This document shows positions 57,433-64,000 of a stretch of DNA of 64,000 nt, one piece after another (position 1 is the stretch's first letter; each line of letters starts with the position of its first letter). The DNA lies in contig JAQYWR010000004.1 in NCBI GenBank assembly GCA_029379225.1, positions 186,001 to 250,000 of the forward strand, written 5' to 3'. The notes beneath the pieces are model-generated. The model did not search any database. It was not told where the DNA came from and saw only the letters and a list, made by a program, of their open reading frames with translations. A program made the position numbers and the translations under genes. This DNA is from Nostoc sp. S4 (lineage in GTDB: Bacteria > Cyanobacteriota > Cyanobacteriia > Cyanobacteriales > Nostocaceae).

Positions 57433-57990
57433 ATGAGCAACTTAAAAAAATGGAAAACTTTGAAATCAAAAATGCTTTTAGATGATTATTGGTGTCAGGT
57501 CAGGCAAGATGAAATAGAACTGCCCAATGGCAAAATTATCGATGATTATTTTGTCAGTATTAGACCTGACGTTGCAATGGTTTTACCTATAACTAGTAGT
57601 AGAGAAATTATTTTTGTTCGACAATACAGACACGCCGTCGGTGATTTTTTCTTAGAACTGCCAGCCGGGAATTTCGATTCTACAGAAGAGAGTGCTGAAG
57701 TAGCAGCAATCAGAGAACTTACAGAAGAAACTGGTTATATTTCCCAAGAGTTAATCAAAATAGGAACTTTATACGATAAGCCAAGCAAAGATACCAATCA
57801 AATACATTTATTTTTAGCAGAAAATGTGATAAAGGTTAGAGAACAACAACTTGATATTACAGAAGAAATTGAAATTGTATTAATTCCTGTAGAATCAGTT
57901 TTAGAAAGAATTACTCAAGGAGAAATTTCTGTTGCTGGTACTGTAGCGGCTATTTTATTAGGTTTAAATTTAATTAATTATAAAAATTAA
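57433..57990 (+). CDS. Nudix hydrolase, ADP-ribose pyrophosphatase-like
   Basis: This is a 185-residue protein with a Nudix box GNFDSTEESAEVAAIRELTEETGY, which has one extra residue between the Gly and the first Glu compared with the usual G-x5-E. The metal-binding REL-x-EE part is intact. VMVLP-like strands (VAMVLPITSSREIIFVRQYRHAVGDFFLELPAG) resemble ADP-ribose and nucleoside-diphosphate-sugar hydrolases (NudF type). Soluble. A short coding frame upstream at 57303 is a shadow. The substrate is not determined. Confidence 0.85.
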   Translation: MSNLKKWKTLKSKMLLDDYWCQVRQDEIELPNGKIIDDYFVSIRPDVAMVLPITSSREIIFVRQYRHAVGDFFLELPAGNFDSTEESAEVAAIRELTEETGYISQELIKIGTLYDKPSKDTNQIHLFLAENVIKVREQQLDITEEIEIVLIPVESVLERITQGEISVAGTVAAILLGLNLINYKN

Positions 57991-58264
57991 TATAGCTTTT
58001 TAAGATTTTATCAGTATATATAGGGTGGGTTACGGTTTCTGTAACACACCACCTGAAAGTTTTAGGGTGTTAGCATACCGCATAACACAATGCCAGTCTG
58101 CTCAGAAACCCACCTACGCAGCTGGCTCCCCTACGTGTATTTCAAAAATCAAATATGAGTCCTATACAACTTTTTGATATTTTGTCAGAATAAAGTTGAG
58201 AAAAATTGTGTTATCAACCTTTTTAAACAACTTTGTATAACGGTTTTTCTCAAAATTATATTCA
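57991..58264. repeat. Intergenic repeats between nudix and hxlR genes
   Basis: 58021-58095 carries the GGGTGGGTTACGGTTTCTGT type repeat with its partner GGGTGTTAGCATACCGCATA, which can fold. 58141-58170 (TTCAAAAATCAAATATGAGT onward) matches 16046-16072 (reverse) and 39926-39955. Confidence 0.6.
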
Positions 58265-58687
58265 TCACTCCATCTGATTATCCATACTTTCTCTAGCTAT
58301 TTCTACTTCATGAAAATGAACTATTGACCACTGGCAAAGCGATCGCAGTGGCTCAACAAGTGTTTCTCCTAAAGCTGTCAAAGAATATTCAACTGTCGGA
58401 GGTATAGTAGAATACACTTTGCGTTTTACAAGACCATCTCGCTCTAAATTGCGGAGGGTGCGGGTTAGCATTCTCTGGGAAACGTCTCCAACTTCTCTTT
58501 GCAGCTCGCCATAGCGTTTCGTCCCGTGGGAAAGTACATAAACGACTGCTGTAACCCATTTGTCACTCACGAGTTCAAGCGTTTGTCGTAAATAAGGATG
58601 CGAGTTGAGAATACTAGGATATCGATCCACTTTCAAAATTAATGGTACGTACAAATGTGTGCCTACTTGCATAACTGTCGGCTTCAT
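58265..58687 (-). CDS. HxlR family transcriptional regulator
   Basis: This is a 140-residue winged helix-turn-helix protein of the HxlR type. The core is LRQTLELVSDKWVTAVVYVLSHGTKRYGELQREVGDVSQRMLTRTLRNLERDGLVKRKVYSTIPPTVEYSLTALGETLVEPL. Such regulators often sense aldehydes, quinones or oxidants. It is divergent from an isochorismatase-family gene with only 38 bases between the starts, so it very likely controls that gene and itself from the shared spacer. Confidence 0.9.
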   Translation of the reverse strand: MKPTVMQVGTHLYVPLILKVDRYPSILNSHPYLRQTLELVSDKWVTAVVYVLSHGTKRYGELQREVGDVSQRMLTRTLRNLERDGLVKRKVYSTIPPTVEYSLTALGETLVEPLRSLCQWSIVHFHEVEIARESMDNQME

Positions 58688-58725
58688 TTAAAAATAAAGC
58701 CTAGAATTGCTACAAGAAAGTGTGA

Positions 58726-59364
58726 ATGAATAACATCATAGGTGAGAGCAACGCATTTTACGAACCACTCACGCCTGATAATGCTGCTATGTTGCTAATT
58801 GACCATCAGGCTGGGTTGTTTCTAGGTGTTCACAGTATCGATCAGCAAATCCTGAAAAATAATGTGATTGGCTTGGCAAAAACGGCAAAAGCATTCAATT
58901 TACCAACTGTCTTATTTACTAGTTCTGCAAAAGGCCCCAATGGCCCTACTATTCCAGAATTAGTCGAGCTGTTTCCCGAACATAAAATTTTTGATCGCTC
59001 ACCGATTAACCTGTGGAACGATTCAAACTCTCGTATGGCTGTGGAGGTGACTGGACGTAAAAAGCTGATTATGGCTGCAATCACAACCGATGTCTGTTTG
59101 GCGTTTCCGGCATTATCAGCACTCAAGGCAGGGTATGATGTTTACGCAGTGATTGATGCATCTGGAACATGGACGATTCAAGCAGAGATGGCGACTATGT
59201 TACGTCTGACACAAGCAGGAGCGATGATGACCAACTGGGTAGCGGTAGCGGCTGAATTAAAGCACGACGAAGATCGTTCCACAACACCAGCCATGAACAA
59301 AGCTTATAGTGAGCATATGGGACTTTACGACTTTCTAAGTGATATTGCTGCTGTGAATAGTTAA
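58726..59364 (+). CDS. Isochorismatase-family cysteine hydrolase
   Basis: This is a 212-residue hydrolase (YcaC-like). The catalytic Asp is in AAMLLIDHQAGLF (about residue 27), a Lys is in TSSAKGPNG, and the catalytic Cys is in MAAITTDVCLAFPALSAL. Family members hydrolyse amides or similar bonds of small molecules; the substrate is unknown. It is divergent from the HxlR regulator and probably induced by the same signal. Its stop lies 14 bases before the stop of a truncated nucleoside hydrolase fragment read from the other strand. Confidence 0.85.
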   Translation: MNNIIGESNAFYEPLTPDNAAMLLIDHQAGLFLGVHSIDQQILKNNVIGLAKTAKAFNLPTVLFTSSAKGPNGPTIPELVELFPEHKIFDRSPINLWNDSNSRMAVEVTGRKKLIMAAITTDVCLAFPALSALKAGYDVYAVIDASGTWTIQAEMATMLRLTQAGAMMTNWVAVAAELKHDEDRSTTPAMNKAYSEHMGLYDFLSDIAAVNS

Positions 59365-59378
59365 TTAGGACTGAGGTT

Positions 59379-59462
59379 TTAAATGCGATCGCACAGCAGC
59401 ATAGTTGCTAAATAATCATCTATACCGCCATCACGATCCATTAATACAAGTTGTTTCGACAT
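59379..59462 (-). pseudogene. N-terminal stub of a nucleoside hydrolase
   Basis: A 27-codon minus-strand frame with its own ATG reads MSKQLVLMDRDGGIDDYLAT and then MLLCDRI before TAA. LMDRDGGIDDYLA is the calcium and ribose binding N-terminus (DxDxGxDD type) of IunH-type nucleoside hydrolases. The body is gone; the break falls in a HIP1 site (GCGATCGC, 59385-59392). It is divergent from the cytosine deaminase gene, 17 bases apart. Confidence 0.7.
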
Positions 59463-59479
59463 ATTAAGAAGAATAAAAA

Positions 59480-59911
59480 ATGGATGAATTTATGCAGGCA
59501 GCAATTCAAGAAGCAAAACAAGGCAGACAAGAAGGTGGAATTCCTATTGGTTCGGTTCTTGTCAAAGATGGCAAAATTCTTGGTAAAGGACACAATAAAC
59601 GCGTACAAGATGGCGATCCTATCACCCATGCCGAAATTGATTGTCTCCGCAATGCTGGAAGAGTTGGCAACTATAAAGGTACAACACTATATTCAACCTT
59701 AATGCCGTGCTATTTATGCGCTGGGGCAGTGGTACAATTTGGGATTAAAAAAGTTATCGCCGGAGAATCCAGAACTTTTCCTGGTGCCAAAGACTTTATG
59801 GTATCTCACGGTGTAGAAGTAATCGACCTCAATCTTCATGAATGCGAACAAATAATGAATGAATTTATTGAAACTAGTCCCGAACTTTGGAACGAAGATA
59901 TTGGTAAGTAA
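59480..59911 (+). CDS. Yeast-type cytosine deaminase (FCY1-like)
   Basis: This is a 143-residue zinc deaminase. The zinc site is H-A-E in THAEIDCLRNAGR (general acid Glu) and P-C-x2-C in LMPCYLCAGAVVQFG. Start-to-end layout follows yeast cytosine deaminase: EGGIPIGSVLVKDGKILGKG, GHNKRVQDGD, and the C-terminus MNEFIETSPELWNEDIGK, which closely resembles the yeast FIDERPQDWFEDIGE end. It would turn cytosine into uracil for salvage. The stub of a nucleoside hydrolase gene beside it suggests a former salvage pair. Confidence 0.85.
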   Translation: MDEFMQAAIQEAKQGRQEGGIPIGSVLVKDGKILGKGHNKRVQDGDPITHAEIDCLRNAGRVGNYKGTTLYSTLMPCYLCAGAVVQFGIKKVIAGESRTFPGAKDFMVSHGVEVIDLNLHECEQIMNEFIETSPELWNEDIGK

Positions 59912-60050
59912 AAGAGAATTGAGAATTCATAATTCTCAATTCAGCAATGCTTGAAGTTAGATGAGTAGGTTGGGTTGAGGCACAAAGAATCTACTTTTAG
60001 GTTTTGTCAAAAATCTCAATTCACTCGGCATTTATGCAAGGTCGAATTGG

Positions 60051-60272
60051 TTATTCTTCGGCTGCATAGAGAAGAAACCACCACAACTCTAGCCCGATTA
60101 ACGCTAAACCAGCGATCGCCACACCAACTTTCAAGCTCAAAGGTTGCTGTATGTGGTAAAATTGGCTGTTTGGCTTTGAATGAACTGGCATTTCTGCTAA
60201 GGCTACGGCTGATGTTCCAGTCAGCAGAAATAAAGCAGCCAAATTTCCCCAAAGTATTTTTTTGCTGAACAT
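60051..60272 (-). CDS. Small membrane protein downstream of copper ATPase
   Basis: This is a 73-residue protein from ATG 60272 (MFSKKILWGNLAALFLLTGT). A signal-type helix is followed by a short periplasmic loop (EMPVHSKPNSQFYHIQQ) with one Met and two His. A second helix (VGVAIAGLALIGLELWWFLL) comes near the end. The upstream ATG at 60350 would add 26 residues read from intergenic repeat DNA. It lies 100 bases after the copper ATPase on the same strand. The Met/His loop would fit a copper-related role, but that is only a guess from context. Confidence 0.6.
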   Translation of the reverse strand: MFSKKILWGNLAALFLLTGTSAVALAEMPVHSKPNSQFYHIQQPLSLKVGVAIAGLALIGLELWWFLLYAAEE

Positions 60273-60372
60273 TGTATTAATACCAAAGAAGGGACTGGGG
60301 ATTGGGGATTTGGAATTGCACAAACTCAGATTCACCAAGACTACTCCCAATCCAAAATCTAAAATCCAAAAT

Positions 60373-62724
60373 TCAGATAGTTTTTGGTTGAAACTTACGC
60401 AATCTTAGGGCATTACTAACAACAGAAAGCGAAGAAAGAGCCATCGCGGCTCCGGCGATAATGGGATTGAGTAACCAACCAAAGATTGGGAAGAGAATTC
60501 CAGCTGCAATGGGAATGCCAATAATGTTGTAAATAAAAGCAAAGAAGAGATTTTGCCTGATATTGTTGATAGTAGCGCGGCTGAGTTGAATAGCCGTCAC
60601 GATTCCTTGTAAATCTCCAGAAATGAGAGTGATATCGCTAGCAGCGATCGCTACATCTGTTCCCGTACCAATGGCAATCCCCACATCAGCCTGTGCTAGT
60701 GCTGGCGCATCATTGATGCCATCACCTACCATTGCTACCAGGGATTGGGGATTGGGGAGTAAGAGAGACGCGGGGAGGGGGAGACGCGGTGACGCGGTGA
60801 AAGAATTGTTCGCATCATCCTGTTCCCGCGTCCTCTTCCCTATCTCCCTTTGCAGGGATTGAATAATTGCCGCTTTTCCATCAGGACGGACTTCGGCAAA
60901 TACTCGTTTGATGCCAACTTGCTCGGCGATCGCTTGGGCTGTTTTCTGATTATCCCCAGTAAGCATGACTACTTGTAAACCTAACTTTTGTAGTGCTTTG
61001 ACTACTGCTGTGGATGAAGGTTTAAGGGCATCGGCAATACCGATTACTGCTTGGATTTCGCCATCTACAGCAATGAAAATCACTGTTTTGCCAGCGGTTT
61101 CCCATGCATTTTTATACTGCTGGAAAGTCGTAGTGTTAATTTTGAGTTCAGCCAACCAGCGTTGGCTACCAATTTGCACCAAGCGATCGTCAACAACTGC
61201 TTGCACGCCACTACCTGCAATTGCTTGAAAGTTCTTCGCCTGTGTTAAAGTCACCTCTTGAGACTCGGCATATCTGACAACAGCTGAAGCTAAGGGATGT
61301 TCCGAATTTCGTTCTACCGTTGCTGCTAATTGTAAAAGCTTGAGTTCGTTACCATTGGCTGTGCCGTTGACAGTAATAAAATCTGTAACCGTAGGTTTAC
61401 CCACAGTTAAAGTACCAGTTTTATCTAAAACGATGGTTTGAATTTTGTGTGCCAATTCTAAGCTGTCTGCGCCTTTAATCAAAATCCCATTTTCTGCACC
61501 TTTGCCGGTTCCCACCATTACAGAAGTTGGGGTAGCTAAACCCAAAGCACAAGGACAAGCGATAATCAATACACCTACCATTGTCATTGTTGCTAAGGTG
61601 AGGTTGCCTGTAAAGCTAAACCAAATGACAAAAGTGGCGATCGCAATGGCAATCACAGCTGGTACAAACCATCCCGTGACTCGATCTGCTAAGCGCTGAA
61701 TTGGTGCTTTGGAACCTTGTGCTTGTTGCACTAATTTGACGATTTGAGCCAGAAACGTATCTTTGCCGACTCGTGTTACCCGAAACTGAAATGCACCTGC
61801 ACCGTTTATTGTCGCCCCAATCACCTCATCTCCCGGTTGCTTTTTCACAGGCAAACTTTCACCCGTCACCATCGCTTCATCTACCGTAGAAACACCTGCA
61901 ATAATTTCGCCATCTACTGAAATCTTTTCACCAGGACGTACCAAAATCACATCGTTGATTCTGACTTCGGCAATGGGAACATCGATTTCTACACCATCAC
62001 GGATGACTCTGGCATCTCTGGCTTGGAGTCCCATAAGTTTGCGGATAGCTTCAGAAGTTTGTCCCTTGGCACGGTTTTCCAATAATCGCCCCAACAAAAT
62101 TAAGGTAATGACAATGACGGCAACTTCATAATAAACATGACCAATCAAGCCCTGAGCAATAAAAAATCCCGGGAAAACAGTAATAAACAAAGAATATAGA
62201 TATGCCGCACTTGTACCCAAACTAATCAGCGTGTCCATTGTCGCCGTATGGCGCTTGAAAGCTTTCCAGCCATTGTGGTAAAAAGAGCCACCACACCAAA
62301 ACACAACCGGTGTTGTCAGCACCAGCTGTAGCCAAGGATTCTCCAGGAAACTGGGAATCAAAGGCAAATTTACTCCACTCATCATGGGTAGCGATCCCAA
62401 AAATAGGAAACTGCTAATTACACCTCCCACTATTACTTTCCGGGATAGTTCGCGTTGTTTTGCTTGTCTAGTTGCTATCTCCAGATCGTTTTCTTGAGAC
62501 AGCATTTCTTCTGGGAGTGAGTAGCAAGAGTAACCCGCAGCCGCGATCGCCGCTTGGATTTTCTCTAAATTAGTGAGAGAGCGATCGTAATTGATGGCGG
62601 CTTGCTCTGCTGCAAAATTAACGTTGCAGTCAATCACCCCGCGAACCGAGCGAATCGCCTTTTCGACGTTGTTGGCACAAGCAGCGCAGCTCATACCTCG
62701 AAGTTTGAGTGTGAGAGTATCCAT
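60373..62724 (-). CDS. copA: Copper-transporting P1B-1 ATPase
   Basis: This is a 783-residue ion pump with one N-terminal heavy-metal domain (GMSCAAC, Cys 13 and 16). It has the P1B-1 membrane motifs CPC ([13 protein letters not shown]), YN in FIYNIIGIP and MALSS near the end. DKTGTL and GDGIND mark the P domain, and HP (NSEHPLASA) the N domain. These motifs indicate Cu(I). Between IIQSL and [10 protein letters not shown] sits a 35-residue insertion ([20 protein letters not shown] and onward), encoded by repeat-like DNA. Cyanobacteria have CtaA- and PacS-type pumps; which this is cannot be decided. The chaperone gene lies 112 bases upstream. Confidence 0.9.
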   Translation of the reverse strand: MDTLTLKLRGMSCAACANNVEKAIRSVRGVIDCNVNFAAEQAAINYDRSLTNLEKIQAAIAAAGYSCYSLPEEMLSQENDLEIATRQAKQRELSRKVIVGGVISSFLFLGSLPMMSGVNLPLIPSFLENPWLQLVLTTPVVFWCGGSFYHNGWKAFKRHTATMDTLISLGTSAAYLYSLFITVFPGFFIAQGLIGHVYYEVAVIVITLILLGRLLENRAKGQTSEAIRKLMGLQARDARVIRDGVEIDVPIAEVRINDVILVRPGEKISVDGEIIAGVSTVDEAMVTGESLPVKKQPGDEVIGATINGAGAFQFRVTRVGKDTFLAQIVKLVQQAQGSKAPIQRLADRVTGWFVPAVIAIAIATFVIWFSFTGNLTLATMTMVGVLIIACPCALGLATPTSVMVGTGKGAENGILIKGADSLELAHKIQTIVLDKTGTLTVGKPTVTDFITVNGTANGNELKLLQLAATVERNSEHPLASAVVRYAESQEVTLTQAKNFQAIAGSGVQAVVDDRLVQIGSQRWLAELKINTTTFQQYKNAWETAGKTVIFIAVDGEIQAVIGIADALKPSSTAVVKALQKLGLQVVMLTGDNQKTAQAIAEQVGIKRVFAEVRPDGKAAIIQSLQREIGKRTREQDDANNSFTASPRLPLPASLLLPNPQSLVAMVGDGINDAPALAQADVGIAIGTGTDVAIAASDITLISGDLQGIVTAIQLSRATINNIRQNLFFAFIYNIIGIPIAAGILFPIFGWLLNPIIAGAAMALSSLSVVSNALRLRKFQPKTI
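60748..60852. repeat. Repeat-like 105-bp insertion within copA
   Basis: A 105-base block is flanked by exact CAGGGATTG copies (60739-60747 and 60853-60861). Its contents (GACGCGGTGACGCGGTG, GCGGGGAGGGGGAG, GGGGATTGGGG) match the intergenic repeat style seen at 62727-62830. It keeps the copA frame open over 35 codons. Confidence 0.75.
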
Positions 62725-62836
62725 ATTGGGGATTGGGGACTAGTGACTGGGGATTTGGGACTAGGGATTAGGTCTTGAGAATTAGGTAACAGTTTTGCCA
62801 GTACCCAATACCTAGTACCCAGTCCCCAGTCCCCGT

Positions 62837-63031
62837 TTACGCGACTGGATAGCCAGCAGCAGCTAAGGCTTCCTTAATCGCTGTTTCTGATGCTTGAGTT
62901 TCTACGCTGACAAGCTTGGTTGTTGGATCGGCTTGAACGCTAGCATTGGCATCGACCGCCTGAAGTGCTTTGGTAATTGTACTTGCACAAGCAGAACAAG
63001 CCATGTTGGGAACTGTGAGTTGGAAAGTCAT
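62837..63031 (-). CDS. Atx1-like copper chaperone (HMA domain)
   Basis: This is a 64-residue heavy-metal-associated domain protein from ATG 63031 (MTFQLTVPNMACSACASTIT). The metal site C-S-A-C is followed by a helix and TKLVSVETQASETAIKEALAAAGYPVA, the full beta-alpha-beta-beta-alpha-beta fold. It would pass Cu(I) in the cytoplasm to the P1B ATPase encoded next. An ATG at 63076 would add 15 residues and is less likely. The spacer to copA is made of intergenic repeats. Confidence 0.85.
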   Translation of the reverse strand: MTFQLTVPNMACSACASTITKALQAVDANASVQADPTTKLVSVETQASETAIKEALAAAGYPVA

Positions 63032-63144
63032 AGATTTACGGGATAAAATGAACAACCTCGCCACGCCAAGCTGCATGACTGGGACATATACCTTGCACCT
63101 CAGAAATTTCTGATTTCTGGCTGAAGAATCGCCTTGAATTTATC

Positions 63145-63174
63145 CTAGACTCTCCACTTGGGTGGAGAGTCTAG
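63145..63174 (-). promoter_or_regulatory. MerR-type operator/promoter dyad
   Basis: The perfect dyad CTAGACTCTCCAC-TTGG-GTGGAGAGTCTAG lies between the copper chaperone and rtcB. On the minus strand it has TAGACT, a 19-base spacer and TAGGAT, the stretched spacing that MerR-family regulators need. This layout would drive the chaperone-copA genes. A T run on the plus strand (63178-63183) makes a terminator the alternative. Confidence 0.5.
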
Positions 63175-63383
63175 AGATTTTTTAAAAGTTTCAAAAATAC
63201 AATGCACTACAAAAACTTGTCACCAGATGAAACTGTGTGCTATTAAGGTGATATATCCGTTGTTTTCCCCACAATTCTGGGAAAACGACCCCCCGCACCA
63301 ACACGAGACGCGGCTGCTGAACCAAGTCTCCTTACCTCTTCACAACCAAGAGTCTTTTTTTAAGACTCGATTTTGGAGTTTTC

Positions 63384-64000
63384 ATGCAGCCAAAAAATTT
63401 AAAACGTCTCCTGCGTGCCTTAGGACGGCAGGGTTTGGATGTAACTTACAACAATCAAACTTATTCTGTCTGTCTAGCTAATTCTCCTGATGCTCCTGTA
63501 GCAGAAGTACTACTACCCGAAGGTTTCCCCGTAGAAGCTAAGGCACTCAAGCAGTTAGCGAATTTGGCAAGTGTTAGCCACCCGTCGGGCGGATGCGTGT
63601 GCCGTGCCTGTGCTACGCCTGATTTTCATCCTGGCGATGCAGGGGTCGCTATTGGTTCAGTCGTCGAAACTGTAAATCAGGTAATCCCTAGTGCTGTCGG
63701 TTCTGACATCAATTGTGGGATGCGCCTGCATGTAGCTGATTTGACAATTGAGGAATTTCTTGCAAAGCGCGACCAATTTGTAGAACGCATGAAGGGGGAT
63801 TACTTCTTCGGTACGCGTGATGTAACGATGACTGCTCAAGCAATGCAAGCGTTATTTCAGTACGGAGTTCCTGGTTGGTTAGATGCCATGTTAAATCAGC
63901 CTATGGGGAGTGTAGTTAAGTCAGATTTAGAACAACTTGCCGAAGAAAGCGATGCCATCTTCTTAGGTGGTTCAATGGATGGTAACTGGAAACTTGCGCC
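63384..64000 (+). CDS. rtcB: RtcB family RNA ligase (5' part, cut by the window end)
   Basis: From ATG 63384 (GGAG seven to nine bases before) the frame is open to the window end, about 205 residues. It reads MQPKNLKRLLRALGRQGLDV and contains the family blocks CRACATPDFHPGDAGVAIGS and AVGSDINCGMRLHV, where D-x-x-C-G holds the active-site metal. RtcB joins RNA ends with a 2',3'-cyclic phosphate or 3'-phosphate to a 5'-OH end and needs GTP and manganese. The GTP-linked His lies beyond this window. It is divergent from the copper chaperone gene. Confidence 0.9.
   Translation, partial: MQPKNLKRLLRALGRQGLDVTYNNQTYSVCLANSPDAPVAEVLLPEGFPVEAKALKQLANLASVSHPSGGCVCRACATPDFHPGDAGVAIGSVVETVNQVIPSAVGSDINCGMRLHVADLTIEEFLAKRDQFVERMKGDYFFGTRDVTMTAQAMQALFQYGVPGWLDAMLNQPMGSVVKSDLEQLAEESDAIFLGGSMDGNWKLA

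Noticed and set aside
63178..63183. T run making the 63145 dyad a plus-strand terminator
   Set aside because: No plus-strand gene ends before it; the dyad fits a MerR-type promoter for the minus-strand copper genes better, though this is not certain.
1..64000. CRISPR array, riboswitch, prophage or integron
   Set aside because: No regularly spaced repeats, no conserved riboswitch core and no phage structural genes were seen on either strand.

Overview
The window comes from a filamentous, heterocyst-forming cyanobacterium (Nostocales). The evidence is: HIP1 octamers (GCGATCGC) throughout; cyanobacterial genes such as ndhH, a thylakoid-type ftsH and a DUF490/TamB giant; a valyl-tRNA synthetase carrying the cyanobacterial CAAD membrane domain; and a gene set at the left end matching the heterocyst glycolipid (hgd/hgl) genes. 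Intergenic DNA is AT-rich and full of the short degenerate repeats typical of Nostocales.

Layout. 1-1767 has no recognisable gene. 1768-8753 looks like a heterocyst envelope glycolipid block: membrane fusion protein (hgdB-like), permease (hgdC-like), sugar epimerase (hgdA-like), two family 2 glycosyltransferases (the second hglT-like) and a small secreted DUF2141 protein. No transporter ATPase gene is present. A GT4 glycosyltransferase follows (9076). 10708-14201 is a complete EfeUOB ferrous-iron uptake operon. 14461-17359 holds a compositionally odd secreted protein, a hairpin element resembling a MITE, a DUF2085 membrane protein and a methyltransferase. 17360-22693 is TamB. 22758-29163 holds small secreted proteins, a frameshifted Uma2 gene, ftsH and gltX, followed by tRNA-Asp.

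29486-32728 has two tandem Ser/Thr kinases sharing an uncharacterised C-terminal domain. Next come a phytase-like esterase, a RecB-like nuclease, a PLP enzyme (cystine lyase-like), a glycosyltransferase, YjbQ and several decayed genes. 41861-44854 is valS with its CAAD insertion. 46561-48469 is a convergent pair of di-iron membrane oxygenases. 49060-53964 has a lipid kinase, a phosphoesterase, ndhH and an AraC regulator. 55226-57308 is a dgcN-dgcA pair predicted to handle D-glutamate. 57433-59911 has a Nudix hydrolase, a divergent HxlR/isochorismatase pair and a yeast-type cytosine deaminase beside a nucleoside hydrolase stub. 60051-63031 is a copper module (P1B-1 ATPase, Atx1-like chaperone, small membrane protein) behind a MerR-type dyad. 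The window ends inside rtcB.

I found no CRISPR array, prophage, riboswitch or intact insertion sequence. The least explained items are decayed genes detectable only across frames, a 105-bp repeat-like insertion in frame inside the copper ATPase, the MITE-like hairpin, and the foreign-looking secreted protein at 14461. None of these amounts to proof of a new system. All calls rest on reading the sequence; no database search was run.
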